Assembly (NCBI GenBank): GCA_036274615.1
Contig: DASUFK010000361.1
Location: 1 to 18,489, forward strand
Length of the DNA stretch: 18,489 nucleotides
Reading direction: 5' to 3'
From: FEN-1219 sp036274615
GTDB lineage: Bacteria > Pseudomonadota > Gammaproteobacteria > Steroidobacterales > Rariloculaceae
Shown here: positions 9,201-15,844 of the stretch, piece by piece
Layout of the letters: every line of letters starts with the position of its first letter
Position numbering within the stretch: the stretch's first letter is position 1
Made by a program: the position numbers and the translations under genes
The notes under the pieces: model-generated
What the model saw: only the letters and a program-made list of their open reading frames with translations
The model's database searches: none
What the model was told of the DNA's origin: nothing

Positions 9201-10226
9201 GCGCGCGCGGAGATCGGAGCGCTCGCGCTCTCGCCCGACGGCGCCGTCGTCGCCATCGGCTCGCGCGGCGGTCAGCTGCGCGTGCGCGCGAGCGGCGAGC
9301 TCGGCGCCGATGCGGCGCTCGACTACTTCGGCCAGCGCGGCGCCATCGTGAGCGCCGACATCGCCGCCGCCCGAGGCGTCGCCGTCACCGGCGGCGGCGA
9401 CGGCAGCGTGCGCGTCTGGGACGTCGCCACCGGTGGACCGGTGGGCGAGCCGCTCGTGCCGGCTGCCGGCGATGGCGGAAGCCCCGGAAACGGCGAGGGG
9501 GAACCCCGGCCCGAGGGCGCGAGCGTCGGCGCCGTCGCCGTCAGCGCCGATGGCCGCGCGATCGCCGCCGGCGTGGGCTCCACGGTGCAGGTTTGGAGCG
9601 CCGCGGACGGCGCGCCGGGTCCGCGGCTCGAGCTCGGTGCGGGCGCGAGCGCGCTTGCGTTCGCGCCGAACGGGAATTTTCTCGCCGCCGGCGACGCGCG
9701 CGGCGCGCTGCGGCTCATGCCGCTCGCCGGCGGGCCGGCGCTGGCGGCGCAAGCCGACGGCGCCGTGGTCGCGCTCGCGTTCTCGCCGGGCGGCGAGCTG
9801 CTCGCGAGCGGTGACGCCGCGGGGTACGTGCGCCTGTGGCGCGCGGCCGATGCCGCCGCGGCCGGCGCGGCGGCCCAGCTGTCCGCCCCGGTCCGCTGGC
9901 TCGCGTTCGATTCGACGGGCGGGAAGCTCTACGCCGCGACGGACTACTGGGTGCACGGCTTCGAGGTGCGGGCCGACGCTCTCGAGATCGTCGGTAGCCG
10001 GTTGCCTTCGGTGCGGTTTGCACCCGGCGCGCACATCGGCGCCGTCGTCGGCGGGCAGGTTCGCGTGATCGGCGTCGGCGAGCGCGGCGCGCTCACCGCG
10101 GTGGAAGTCGATGTAGCCGCCATGGGCGGCACTCAGCCCGTTGCCGACACTCTCGGCCGCGATTGGATCGCGGCGCTCGGTTTGCGCATCGACGACGCGG
10201 GCGAGCCCGTGGTCGACGGACGATAA
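6246..10226 (+). CDS. Transmembrane AAA_35-type ATPase with P-domain and WD40 propellers
   Basis: A 1326-aa multidomain protein. Residues 8-350 match an AAA-like/STAND-type ATPase of the AAA_35 kind: FFVVGGPVQPDRLCYVEREA at the start, Walker A GPRAIGKSS at 47-55, Walker B FIDD at 144-147, TNGHPYLTQR at 239-248, and a closing RYRNRIFRELL. One transmembrane helix follows at about 367-385 with Arg/Lys on its N side, so the ATPase should be cytoplasmic and the rest periplasmic. After a helical stretch (about 390-545), residues 565-674 look like a P/Homo B domain (ELELTLTAPSG, GIWRLTVVDRR, GWKLTFGD). WD40-like blades follow, with the VxxWD-type position at 721, 761, 807, 848, 889, 931, 973, 1014, 1058, 1117, 1158, 1198, 1239 and 1275, which suits two seven-bladed propellers. 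A Gly/Pro-rich insert lies near 1070-1088. Function is unknown; a membrane signalling NTPase with an outside sensor is my inference. Confidence 0.88.
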   Translation: MPKVIQVAEFFVVGGPVQPDRLCYVEREADRLCADALAARRHCWVLGPRAIGKSSLMGRAARAFRQRGGLAALVDLTQLDARGQSSDADLWSYGIAHKIAHELKLEADLSAWWREKNALSRERRLADFFWEIVLTNTTAPVAVFIDDIEQTIGLPFAKELFAAIQDCDARRAREPDFKRLTFVLLGAASQRQLDAADLKSAETIELGDFSPEESYQLALGFGGEQALAQALMDRVCVWTNGHPYLTQRVARGVVRKGGKLEDVERVVREQLLVPAALQEEPPIQHARALLSAKTPPARQARRALRKIARGAKVAPPRDRAALDVLRLSGVAGVDAGGALRYRNRIFRELLGTRWLKTVAPTRFGRWPAAAAILAVAALAIYWYTQYVPRPYIETLIDPGADRAAVENAYRRLHSMPGFGARAEALLGGRLSDQSGAATTLATALATDARLRQLPGQEARADALLAEFWLRRAELAANSEQRDAALLFALRAAAVEKNGGAARSLVAELVADDYRGLERTVRLPEQPSYWSFDWPRTALLTIDAQRRIAHGPLSGASAEPVPVPITALEHSPITREILVDDVGSAGAFDLKVAVRHPASNELELTLTAPSGATATVRAPLGAPDRTEELTFSAAEGSTLAALADEDRRGIWRLTVVDRRTDNAGILIGWKLTFGDMDWRDEPDFPIAIPDPARTDAVSVTAAGGFAIAAPTESSAIGSVALWNLAEGRLQQDFTLPSVPQRVELNATATRLLAVAGNAVSLWNAADGLQVARLATQTEFLLPPVFSVDGGYLALAERVEGGAPLFSLLSAVDGALLASVDGVDGAQSWLLGPGARYLALLGPQDRVRVFDPRRGVELAMLQHPREVRRMLPPAGGGSLLTIDSAGDLRAWDLASAPPAARVLGTTADPESASLSADGRDVAYTAASGEIVVLDVATGALLHDLRLPRASPVTRTRLSADGAALVTSSGANFRFWRLPDAGVPPRADARAEIGALALSPDGAVVAIGSRGGQLRVRASGELGADAALDYFGQRGAIVSADIAAARGVAVTGGGDGSVRVWDVATGGPVGEPLVPAAGDGGSPGNGEGEPRPEGASVGAVAVSADGRAIAAGVGSTVQVWSAADGAPGPRLELGAGASALAFAPNGNFLAAGDARGALRLMPLAGGPALAAQADGAVVALAFSPGGELLASGDAAGYVRLWRAADAAAAGAAAQLSAPVRWLAFDSTGGKLYAATDYWVHGFEVRADALEIVGSRLPSVRFAPGAHIGAVVGGQVRVIGVGERGALTAVEVDVAAMGGTQPVADTLGRDWIAALGLRIDDAGEPVVDGR

Positions 10227-10384
10227 CGGCGCAATAAGTTAAGTGCGGCGTGTTTAGCGGACTCGTCTCGTTCGCGCCATCCTCTTTTTTCCGCAAATTT
10301 GTGAACTGAGCGGCGGGGCTCATCGGCTCGATCGAGATAAGGTATGCGGCGTTTGACGTAAACCCTCCAAGACGGACGAGTCAC

Positions 10385-11014
10385 GTGTCGCCGAAGATCA
10401 GAGCTCCAGGACGGAACGAACTGATCGCCGCTTTGCGAGCGGTGGGCGCAACGATTGCGCTTGCGACGCTCGTGGCTTGCCAGCAGGAGCGGGGGCCGAG
10501 AACAGTCAGCAGTTTCATGGACGACGGTCTCGCCAGGGAAGGCGTTCTCGCCCGCTGCAACCAGGACGCGGAAGCGTCCAAGTCGGACGTCGAGTGCGAC
10601 AACGCGCGGCGCGCGGCGGCGGCAATCGCCGCCGCCGATGCGGCCGACGATCACAAGCACTCGGCGGATCTCGCGCGCCAGTCCGAGCGCAAGATGCTCG
10701 CGATGCGCGAGCGCGATTCGCAAGCGCAGCACGCCGAGGCGCGAGCCGAAGCCGAGGCGCGTGCGCAGAGCGACGCCGACTACGAGGCTCAGTGGCGCGA
10801 GCAGAGCTCTGCCGGCCGAACGGCGTCGGCGAACGACGTGAGCACCGACTACGATTTCGTGCCGGCGCGTCCGACGCTCCAAGCCGCAGCCGTTGCGCCG
10901 CCGAAGGGCGACGTCACCATCGTTGCGCCGGAGCTCAAGAGCAGCGATGTGGCGATCATTCCGCGGCCGTTCCGCCCGGCCGACGCCGACAAGGGCGCGC
11001 AGCCGCCTCGCTAG
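10385..11014 (+). CDS. EexN-like lipoprotein
   Basis: A 209-aa predicted lipoprotein. GTG at 10385 gives a signal peptide ending in the lipobox LVAC (Cys32). The segment RTVSSFMDDGLAREGVLARC followed by a spacer and DVECDNARRAAAA has the pattern of EexN-family lipoproteins: a short helix, Cys, 10-15 residues, then Cys-x-N-A. EexN proteins are known for entry exclusion on conjugative elements, but many chromosomal relatives have no assigned role. Residues about 70-135 are Ala/Glu/Arg-rich and probably helical or coiled coil. The tail is Pro-rich and disordered. It lies 158 bp after the ATPase/WD40 gene; that gap holds a weak TAAGGT (10338-10343) and no terminator I can see. No conjugation gene is present. 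Confidence 0.75.
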   Translation: MSPKIRAPGRNELIAALRAVGATIALATLVACQQERGPRTVSSFMDDGLAREGVLARCNQDAEASKSDVECDNARRAAAAIAAADAADDHKHSADLARQSERKMLAMRERDSQAQHAEARAEAEARAQSDADYEAQWREQSSAGRTASANDVSTDYDFVPARPTLQAAAVAPPKGDVTIVAPELKSSDVAIIPRPFRPADADKGAQPPR

Positions 11015-11048
11015 CCCCGCGCCTCGAAGCTCCGCTCACCGAAGCCGA

Positions 11049-11822
11049 TTACGGCGGCGGTACCTGACCGAGCGGATAGATCTTCACGCCTTCCGTATCC
11101 ACGGGCTCGCGGCGGCTCTGCGGCGTAACCGCCGCGACCACGGCGCTCGCCCCGTCGACGGCTTGGAGGAATCGGCGCGCCGAATCCGGCGTTGCCGCGC
11201 TCGGCTCGCCGAGTGATGCCACGCGAGAGTCCGCGGCATAGAACGCGGCACTCGCGTCCTGGTCCACGTCGAGCCGGGCTCCTTCGAAGGCGGCGCCGGC
11301 GAATAGCCCGCGGCCGTGAGCGTAAATATAGACTTCGGACTTCGCGGTCACCGCGGCGGTGGTTCGCCGGCCCGCCGGCCCGGCCACGGCAGTGGCGTCG
11401 CCGCCGAGCGTGAACTTGCCGTCCTGAATGTTCTTGACCGAGCGCTCGTTCGCGAGCACCAGTACCACGTCGGCCGCCTCGGCGCCGAACTGCGCGCCGA
11501 TGCTGCCGCCCGTGAGCGTGACGAAGGCCGGGTTGCTCCAAGCGCCGCTCGGAGTGCGGACGATCAGCACGCCGCGCCCGCGGCGGCCGCCGACGAAGAA
11601 CCCGCCGTGGATCAGATTCGGAATCACGACCACGCCGCGCGCGCGCTGCAGCAGATCGATCGGGATCCCCGTCTTCTCGTCGCGGGTGAAGTCGTGCAGC
11701 ACCTTCTCGGCCTGCGCGAGCTTCACGTCGTCAGCGCTTTGCGCCACGGCATTGCCGGCCGCGAGCGAGCTTGCGGCGAGCGCCAAGAGACCTGCAATCC
11801 AAACCGTATTGACTTTGAGCAT
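11049..11822 (-). CDS. SYLF/Ysc84-type lipid-binding periplasmic protein
   Basis: A 257-aa secreted protein of the Ysc84/SYLF family (lipid and phosphoinositide binding in eukaryotic members; bacterial role poorly defined). A signal peptide covers residues 1-28 (WIAGLLALAASSLAAGNAVA, then Gln). The domain begins at about residue 30 with the usual helix (AEKVLHDFTRD). It continues IPIDLLQRARGVVVIPN, GFFVGGRRGRGVLIVR, WSNPAFVTLTGGSIGAQFGA, DVVLVLANERSV, KFTLGGDATAVAGPAGR, VYIYAHGRGLFAGAAFEGA. The C-terminal 50 residues are a less conserved tail. ATG at 11820-11822 is preceded by GGGAG at 6 bases spacing. The gene is convergent with the EexN-like gene (34 bp gap), and a nested palindrome lies just upstream of its promoter region. 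Confidence 0.92.
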   Translation of the reverse strand: MLKVNTVWIAGLLALAASSLAAGNAVAQSADDVKLAQAEKVLHDFTRDEKTGIPIDLLQRARGVVVIPNLIHGGFFVGGRRGRGVLIVRTPSGAWSNPAFVTLTGGSIGAQFGAEAADVVLVLANERSVKNIQDGKFTLGGDATAVAGPAGRRTTAAVTAKSEVYIYAHGRGLFAGAAFEGARLDVDQDASAAFYAADSRVASLGEPSAATPDSARRFLQAVDGASAVVAAVTPQSRREPVDTEGVKIYPLGQVPPP

Positions 11823-11850
11823 CGTGGCTCCCACTGCCTCGACTCGCCGC

Positions 11851-11856
11851 ATCTTA
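11851..11856 (-). promoter_or_regulatory. Candidate -10 element for the Ysc84 gene
   Basis: TAAGAT on the minus strand, ending 28 bp before the ATG, with a good ribosome binding site in between. The -35 region (about 11873-11879) is weak and lies directly beside the outer arm of the large inverted repeat. Confidence 0.35.
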
Positions 11857-11881
11857 GCGAATCTGCGCCGTGTGAGCAGCC

Positions 11882-12082
11882 GCCGCGGCCGTCTGGGAAT
11901 TCGGCGCACGATACACTGAACGCGGCGGTCGCACCTCGAACGGTCCTCCCGAGACCGTCGCCGCACAGGGACGTGCGGCGACGAGCCCCAGGGATGGTCT
12001 TCCGGCGTGTCTCGGGAGGACCGTTCGAGGTGCGGCCGCCGCCACCACTGATCTCAGCGCCGAATTCCCAGACGGCCGCGGC
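11882..12082. repeat. 201-bp nested inverted repeat (MITE/REP-like or structured RNA)
   Basis: The outer arms are a perfect 26-bp inverted repeat: 11882-11907 (GCCGCGGCCGTCTGGG onward) and 12057-12082. The inner arms are a 34-bp inverted repeat, 11922-11955 with 12009-12042, broken only by one T/G position (11929/12035). Between outer and inner arms the two sides are only partly complementary. The 53-base centre holds a third hairpin (11956-11983) and a 25-base tail. CAGGGAC at 11966-11972 and CAGGGAT at 11989-11995 form a short direct repeat. The right arm abuts the TGA stop of the M48 gene. No target-site duplication and no coding capacity are apparent. Confidence 0.85.
11956..11983. repeat. 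Apical hairpin inside the nested inverted repeat
   Basis: CGTCGCCGCAC (11956-11966) and GTGCGGCGACG (11973-11983) are perfect 11-bp arms around the 6-base loop AGGGAC. In single-stranded form this would sit within the loop of the 34-bp inner stem. Confidence 0.8.
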
Positions 12083-13999
12083 TCAGGCGGTGAAGCCGGG
12101 GGGTAGCGGGCAGTCGAGGGCGGCGGCGATCGCGCGGAAGAGCTCGTGCTCGTCGAGCTCGATGCGGCGATCGGCGCGGATCGTCGCGAGCACCGCCTCG
12201 AGCACGCGCTGCTTGTCGGGTGGTTTCGCGGCGCCGAGCGCGAGCAACGCTGCGTCGAGCGCGCGCAGATCGCGAGCGGCCGCGAGCGGCTCGAAGACGG
12301 GGTCGGGACCGGCCTCGCGCCAGCCGAGCGTCGCGATGCCGGCGGCGTAGGCCGCGCCCGCGGCCACCGCATCGCTCGTGCCGTGCGCCGCGACGCCGGC
12401 CAACAGGGTTTGCAGCGCCGTCCGCGCGTCGAGCCGCGGTTGCCCGGCCGCGCTCGCGGCGAACGGCGCTCCGCCGAGGCCGCGGAAGTAGGCCTCCACT
12501 ACGCGCAGCAGCACGTAATCGAACAAGGGCTGCGCGTCGTCGAGCTCGGAGAGTCGCCGGAGCAGCTCGAACAGATAGGCGACTTGCTCGCGCGGCCGCT
12601 GCTTCAGCGCCGGCAGCGCGAGCTCGAGCAGCGGCAGCCGCAGATGGCGCGGCACGGCCTGCAAGGCTTCGAAGAAGCCCGCGCATTGCGCCGCGCGAGT
12701 CTTGCCGAGCTGGCTCTCGACGAGCCCGAGCTGGCGCGCGCGTTGGCCGGCGCCGCTCGCGAGCGCGAGGGCCACCACGAGCAGCAGGCTCGCGTCGCGC
12801 GAGCGCGCGGCGTCGAGGATCTCGGCGGGAAGGGCCGCGCGCACTGCGCCGCCCACCTCGGGCGCTTCGATCACGCCCGCGCGCTCCACGAGCGTCATGC
12901 CGGCGCGGGGCGCGAGCGGCGCGATCGCCGCGTCGCCGGCGGACGCTGAGTGTGCGGCAGGCTCGGGCAGCGGCGCCGCGGCGCGCACGAGCTCGCGCGG
13001 GTCGAACGACGGGTCGAGCGCCTTGATCCGCTCGAGCAGCGGGGGGTGGGTCGCGAACAGCCCGCTGAACGAGCGCGACGCGCGCTCGAACATCATGTGC
13101 GCTACTTCTTCGGTCTCGACCGTGGTGAGGCTCCCCGTGTAACCCGCGATCTTTTTCAGCGCGCCGGCCAGGCCCTGCGGCTCGCGCGTGAACTGCACGG
13201 CCGACGCATCGGCGAGCGCCTCGCGCTGGCGCGATACTCCCGCCTTGATGAGCCGCGACAGCACCAGGCCGATGGCGCCGATGACCGTGAGGGCGACGCC
13301 GATGGCGACGATCGCGGCCACGCCGTTGTTGCGGCCGCGCCCGCCCATCCGGAAGCGCGTGCTCCGCAGCAGCCAGCGGCCCGCGAGCGACAGCACGAGG
13401 ATCCCGAACGACAGACCGATCAGCTGCTGATTGAGCCGCATGTCGCCGTTCAAGATGTGGCTGAACTCGTGGCCGATCACGCCTTGCAGCTCCGCGCGAT
13501 CGAGCCGCTCGAGTGCGCCCCGCGTGACGGCGATCGCCGCGTTCGCCGGCGTGGTGCCCGCCGCGAACGCGTTGATGCCGGCCTCCTGCTCGAGCACGTA
13601 GACCTCCGGCACCGGCACGCCCGACGCGAGCGCCATCTCCTCCACGACGTTGAGCAGCCGGCGCTGCAGCGGATCGGAGCCGCCGCCGGTGACCTGCGTG
13701 GCGCCGACCATGCGAGCCACGTGCCCGCCGCCGCCGGCGAGCGACGCCGCGCGAAGGAGGCTCGCGCAGCCCATGAGCCCGAACGTGCCGGCTGCGATCG
13801 TCGCCACGAGCCCGAAGTGGGCGAGAGTCCAGTCCTGCCACGTGGCCGGGCCGGCGTAGAGGTCGTTGCCGTAAAGGCGCAGGGCCGCGGTCACAGCCGC
13901 CGTGGTCGCGGCCGCCACGAGGGCGAACGACAGCACGAACAGGCCCACCAGCACGCGGCTCGTGCGGCGCGTCGCTTCTTGGCGCGCGAAGAAGTCCAC
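12083..13999 (-). CDS. Integral-membrane M48 family metalloprotease with C-terminal TerB-like segment
   Basis: A 638-aa HtpX/M48-type zinc protease. The zinc site is HEFSH at residues 177-181 with Glu260 in REALADASA as third ligand; SGLFATHPPLLERIKAL follows as in the family. Hydrophobic segments lie at about 16-40, 62-83, 193-210 and 226-250, so it is anchored in the inner membrane. M48 proteins of the HtpX type have about 290-340 residues; here about 300 more follow, mostly helical. The last 45 residues (VLEAVLATIRADRRIELDEH) resemble the end of a TerB/DUF533-like helical domain. GTG at 13997-13999 is the start. It lies 24 bp behind lemA, a pairing seen in many proteobacteria. The substrate is unknown; membrane protein quality control is the family expectation. 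Confidence 0.88.
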   Translation of the reverse strand: MDFFARQEATRRTSRVLVGLFVLSFALVAAATTAAVTAALRLYGNDLYAGPATWQDWTLAHFGLVATIAAGTFGLMGCASLLRAASLAGGGGHVARMVGATQVTGGGSDPLQRRLLNVVEEMALASGVPVPEVYVLEQEAGINAFAAGTTPANAAIAVTRGALERLDRAELQGVIGHEFSHILNGDMRLNQQLIGLSFGILVLSLAGRWLLRSTRFRMGGRGRNNGVAAIVAIGVALTVIGAIGLVLSRLIKAGVSRQREALADASAVQFTREPQGLAGALKKIAGYTGSLTTVETEEVAHMMFERASRSFSGLFATHPPLLERIKALDPSFDPRELVRAAAPLPEPAAHSASAGDAAIAPLAPRAGMTLVERAGVIEAPEVGGAVRAALPAEILDAARSRDASLLLVVALALASGAGQRARQLGLVESQLGKTRAAQCAGFFEALQAVPRHLRLPLLELALPALKQRPREQVAYLFELLRRLSELDDAQPLFDYVLLRVVEAYFRGLGGAPFAASAAGQPRLDARTALQTLLAGVAAHGTSDAVAAGAAYAAGIATLGWREAGPDPVFEPLAAARDLRALDAALLALGAAKPPDKQRVLEAVLATIRADRRIELDEHELFRAIAAALDCPLPPGFTA

Positions 14000-14023
14000 C
14001 GCTCGGCGGTCAGTCGGGCGCGA

Positions 14024-14611
14024 TCAGCTGAACGACACCTTCGGCACGGCGCGCTTCTCCGCCGACTCGATATCGAGGAACTCGGCCTGCTTGAACGAGA
14101 AGTTGTTCGCGATAAGGTTGCTCGGGAAGCTTTGGCAAGCGTTGTTGTACGAGAGCACGGCATCGTTGAACGCCTGCCGCGCGAACGCGACCTTGTTCTC
14201 GGTGGACGCAAGCTCCTCTTGCAGCGCCTGCATGTTTTGATTGGCCTTGAGGTCCGGATAGGCCTCGGTGAGCGCGAACAGGCGGCCGAGCGTGCCGCCC
14301 AAGCTCGTCTCCGCGGCGGCGAGCTGCTTGATCGCTTCCGGATCGGAGGGGTCTGCCGCGGCTTTCTTCAGCCCGGCATGGGCGGCGTTGCGCGCGGCGA
14401 TCACGGCCTCGAGGGTGCCACGCTCGTGGCTCATGTAACCCTTCACCGCCTCGACGAGATTCGGGATCAGGTCGTAGCGGCGCGTGAGCTGCACGTCGAT
14501 TTGCGAGAAAGCGTTACGCACGCGGTTGCGCAGGCTCACGAGATTGTTGTACATCCCTATGAGCCAGAAGACGATCAGCGCCAGGACGACCAACGTGATC
14601 ACTATTCCCAC
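14024..14611 (-). CDS. lemA: LemA family membrane protein
   Basis: A 195-aa LemA-family protein: one N-terminal transmembrane helix (residues 2-20, IVITLVVLALIVFWLIGMYN), then the helical LemA domain. Its marks are YNNLVSLRNRVRNAFSQIDV, RRYDLIPNLVEAVKGYM, LTEAYPDLKANQNMQALQEE, ENKVAFARQAFNDAVLSYNN and FPSNLIANNFSF. GTG at 14609-14611 is chosen: GAGGAG lies 7 bases upstream, and the longer frame beyond it reads back through the divergent apbE gene. It is the first gene of a minus-strand pair with the M48 protease. LemA proteins have no settled biochemical role; membrane-linked assembly or partnership with the neighbouring protease is inferred from this recurrent pairing. Confidence 0.93.
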   Translation of the reverse strand: MGIVITLVVLALIVFWLIGMYNNLVSLRNRVRNAFSQIDVQLTRRYDLIPNLVEAVKGYMSHERGTLEAVIAARNAAHAGLKKAAADPSDPEAIKQLAAAETSLGGTLGRLFALTEAYPDLKANQNMQALQEELASTENKVAFARQAFNDAVLSYNNACQSFPSNLIANNFSFKQAEFLDIESAEKRAVPKVSFS

Positions 14612-14633
14612 GAATGCGCTCCTCGAGAGTTCG

Positions 14634-15659
14634 ATGGCGCCGAGAATACGCCGCTCCGAAGCGGTGCGGCAACGAGCTTGCCTCGTGCTCGCGACTTTTG
14701 CAGGAGCGTGGCTCGCGCTCGCCGCGGCACCCGCCTCGGCGGCGTGGGTGGGCGACGCGATGGACCTCATGGGCACGCGCGTGTCCGTGGACCTCTGGGC
14801 CGACGACGAGCAGCGCGGCCGCGAGCTCGTGGCGCTGGTCATGGAGGACTACCGGCGCATCGACCGGGAGATGAGCACCTACAAGCCCGACAGCGAGATC
14901 TCGCGCGTCAACGATCACGCCGCCGAGATGCCGATCGCCGTGAGCGGCGAGCTGTTCTCCTTGATCAAGATCTCGCTCGATCTCTCGGTTGCGAGCCGCG
15001 GCGCCTTCGACATCACCTACGACAGCGTGGGCTATCTCTACGATTTCCACGAGCACAAGCGGCCTACCGACAGCGAGATCACCGAGCACTTGGGCGCCGT
15101 CGACTATCGGCACGTGATCCTCGACGCCAAGGCGCGCACCGTGCGCTTCACGCAGCCGGGCGTGCGCATCAATCTCGGCGGCATCGCGAAGGGCTACACG
15201 GTGGAGCACGCGGCGCAGCTATTGAAGGAGAAGGGCGTGGAGCACGCGCTGCTCAACGCCGGCGGCGACACGCGCGTGATCGGCGACCGGCGTGGCAAGC
15301 CGTGGATCATCGCGATGCAGCATCCGCGCGACGCGACCAAGATCGTCACGAAGCTGCCGATCGAGGACGAGGCGTTCTCCACGGCGGGCGACTACGAGCG
15401 CTACTTCGAGGAGGACGGTCACCGCTATCACCACGTGATCAACCCCGCCACCGGCAAGCCCACCGAAGGAATCCTCACGGTCGCGGTGCTCGGCCCCGAC
15501 GGCACGATGACCGACGGCCTCGACACGGCGATCTTCGTGCTCGGCGTCGAGAAGGGCCTCGAGCTCATCAAGCACTATCCGGACTACGAGACGATCATCG
15601 TCGACGCGACCGGCAAGGTGTTCTACTCCGAAGGCCTCGAGCCGCCCCCCGGAAATTAG
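14634..15659 (+). CDS. apbE: FAD:protein FMN transferase, exported
   Basis: A 341-aa ApbE-family flavin transferase, which attaches FMN from FAD to a Thr/Ser of target proteins in the periplasm with Mg2+. A Sec signal peptide covers about residues 1-36 (LATFAGAWLALAAAPASA); there is no lipobox cysteine, so the protein is probably soluble or signal-anchored. Family marks are DLMGTRVSVDLWADD, INLGGIAKGYTVEHA (Asn180 region), ALLNAGGDTRVIG, HHVINPATGKP (266-276) and TDGLDTAIFVLG (from 293), whose Asp and Thr bind the metal. The start lies 22 bp from the divergent lemA start, so each promoter must reach into the other gene. No Rnf, Nqr or other obvious flavinylation target is in the window. Confidence 0.93.
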   Translation: MAPRIRRSEAVRQRACLVLATFAGAWLALAAAPASAAWVGDAMDLMGTRVSVDLWADDEQRGRELVALVMEDYRRIDREMSTYKPDSEISRVNDHAAEMPIAVSGELFSLIKISLDLSVASRGAFDITYDSVGYLYDFHEHKRPTDSEITEHLGAVDYRHVILDAKARTVRFTQPGVRINLGGIAKGYTVEHAAQLLKEKGVEHALLNAGGDTRVIGDRRGKPWIIAMQHPRDATKIVTKLPIEDEAFSTAGDYERYFEEDGHRYHHVINPATGKPTEGILTVAVLGPDGTMTDGLDTAIFVLGVEKGLELIKHYPDYETIIVDATGKVFYSEGLEPPPGN

Positions 15660-15844
15660 GGGCAGGCTACTTTTCGTTTCAGCGCCGACGGTAGAGCCCA
15701 TGGCGTCCCGAAGGCGGGAGCGTGCGCGCGCCGCTGGGACGAGTCGCCCCGGGGCTGTCATTGCGCGATCCAGTGGAATCAAGGGCTTCCTGCTCGGGGG
15801 GGCTTGGCGCAGTCGTTGCAAAGGCCGCACATCGGGGGTGATCC

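Noticed and set aside
6231..10034. Very long minus-strand open frame (over 1200 codons) opposite the ATPase/WD40 gene
   Set aside because: Composition is Arg/Ala/Gly/His low-complexity, typical of antisense frames in GC-rich coding DNA; the plus strand shows clear domains.
10327..10336. CTCGATCGAG palindrome upstream of the EexN-like gene, considered as an operator
   Set aside because: A single 10-bp palindrome built from CGATCG is expected often in such GC-rich DNA; no second copy or clear promoter context.
11882..12082. Open frames through the nested palindrome giving near-mirror peptides on both strands
   Set aside because: They are a by-product of the inverted repeat; no start with ribosome site and no protein-like composition.
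11882..12082. Reading the palindrome as a simple intrinsic terminator of the M48 gene
   Set aside because: It is far too long, has nested stems, and lacks a downstream T-run on the minus strand.
12950..15694. Long plus-strand open frame spanning the M48 and lemA genes and part of apbE
   Set aside because: It crosses three well-supported genes in the wrong frame or strand and has no recognisable domain.
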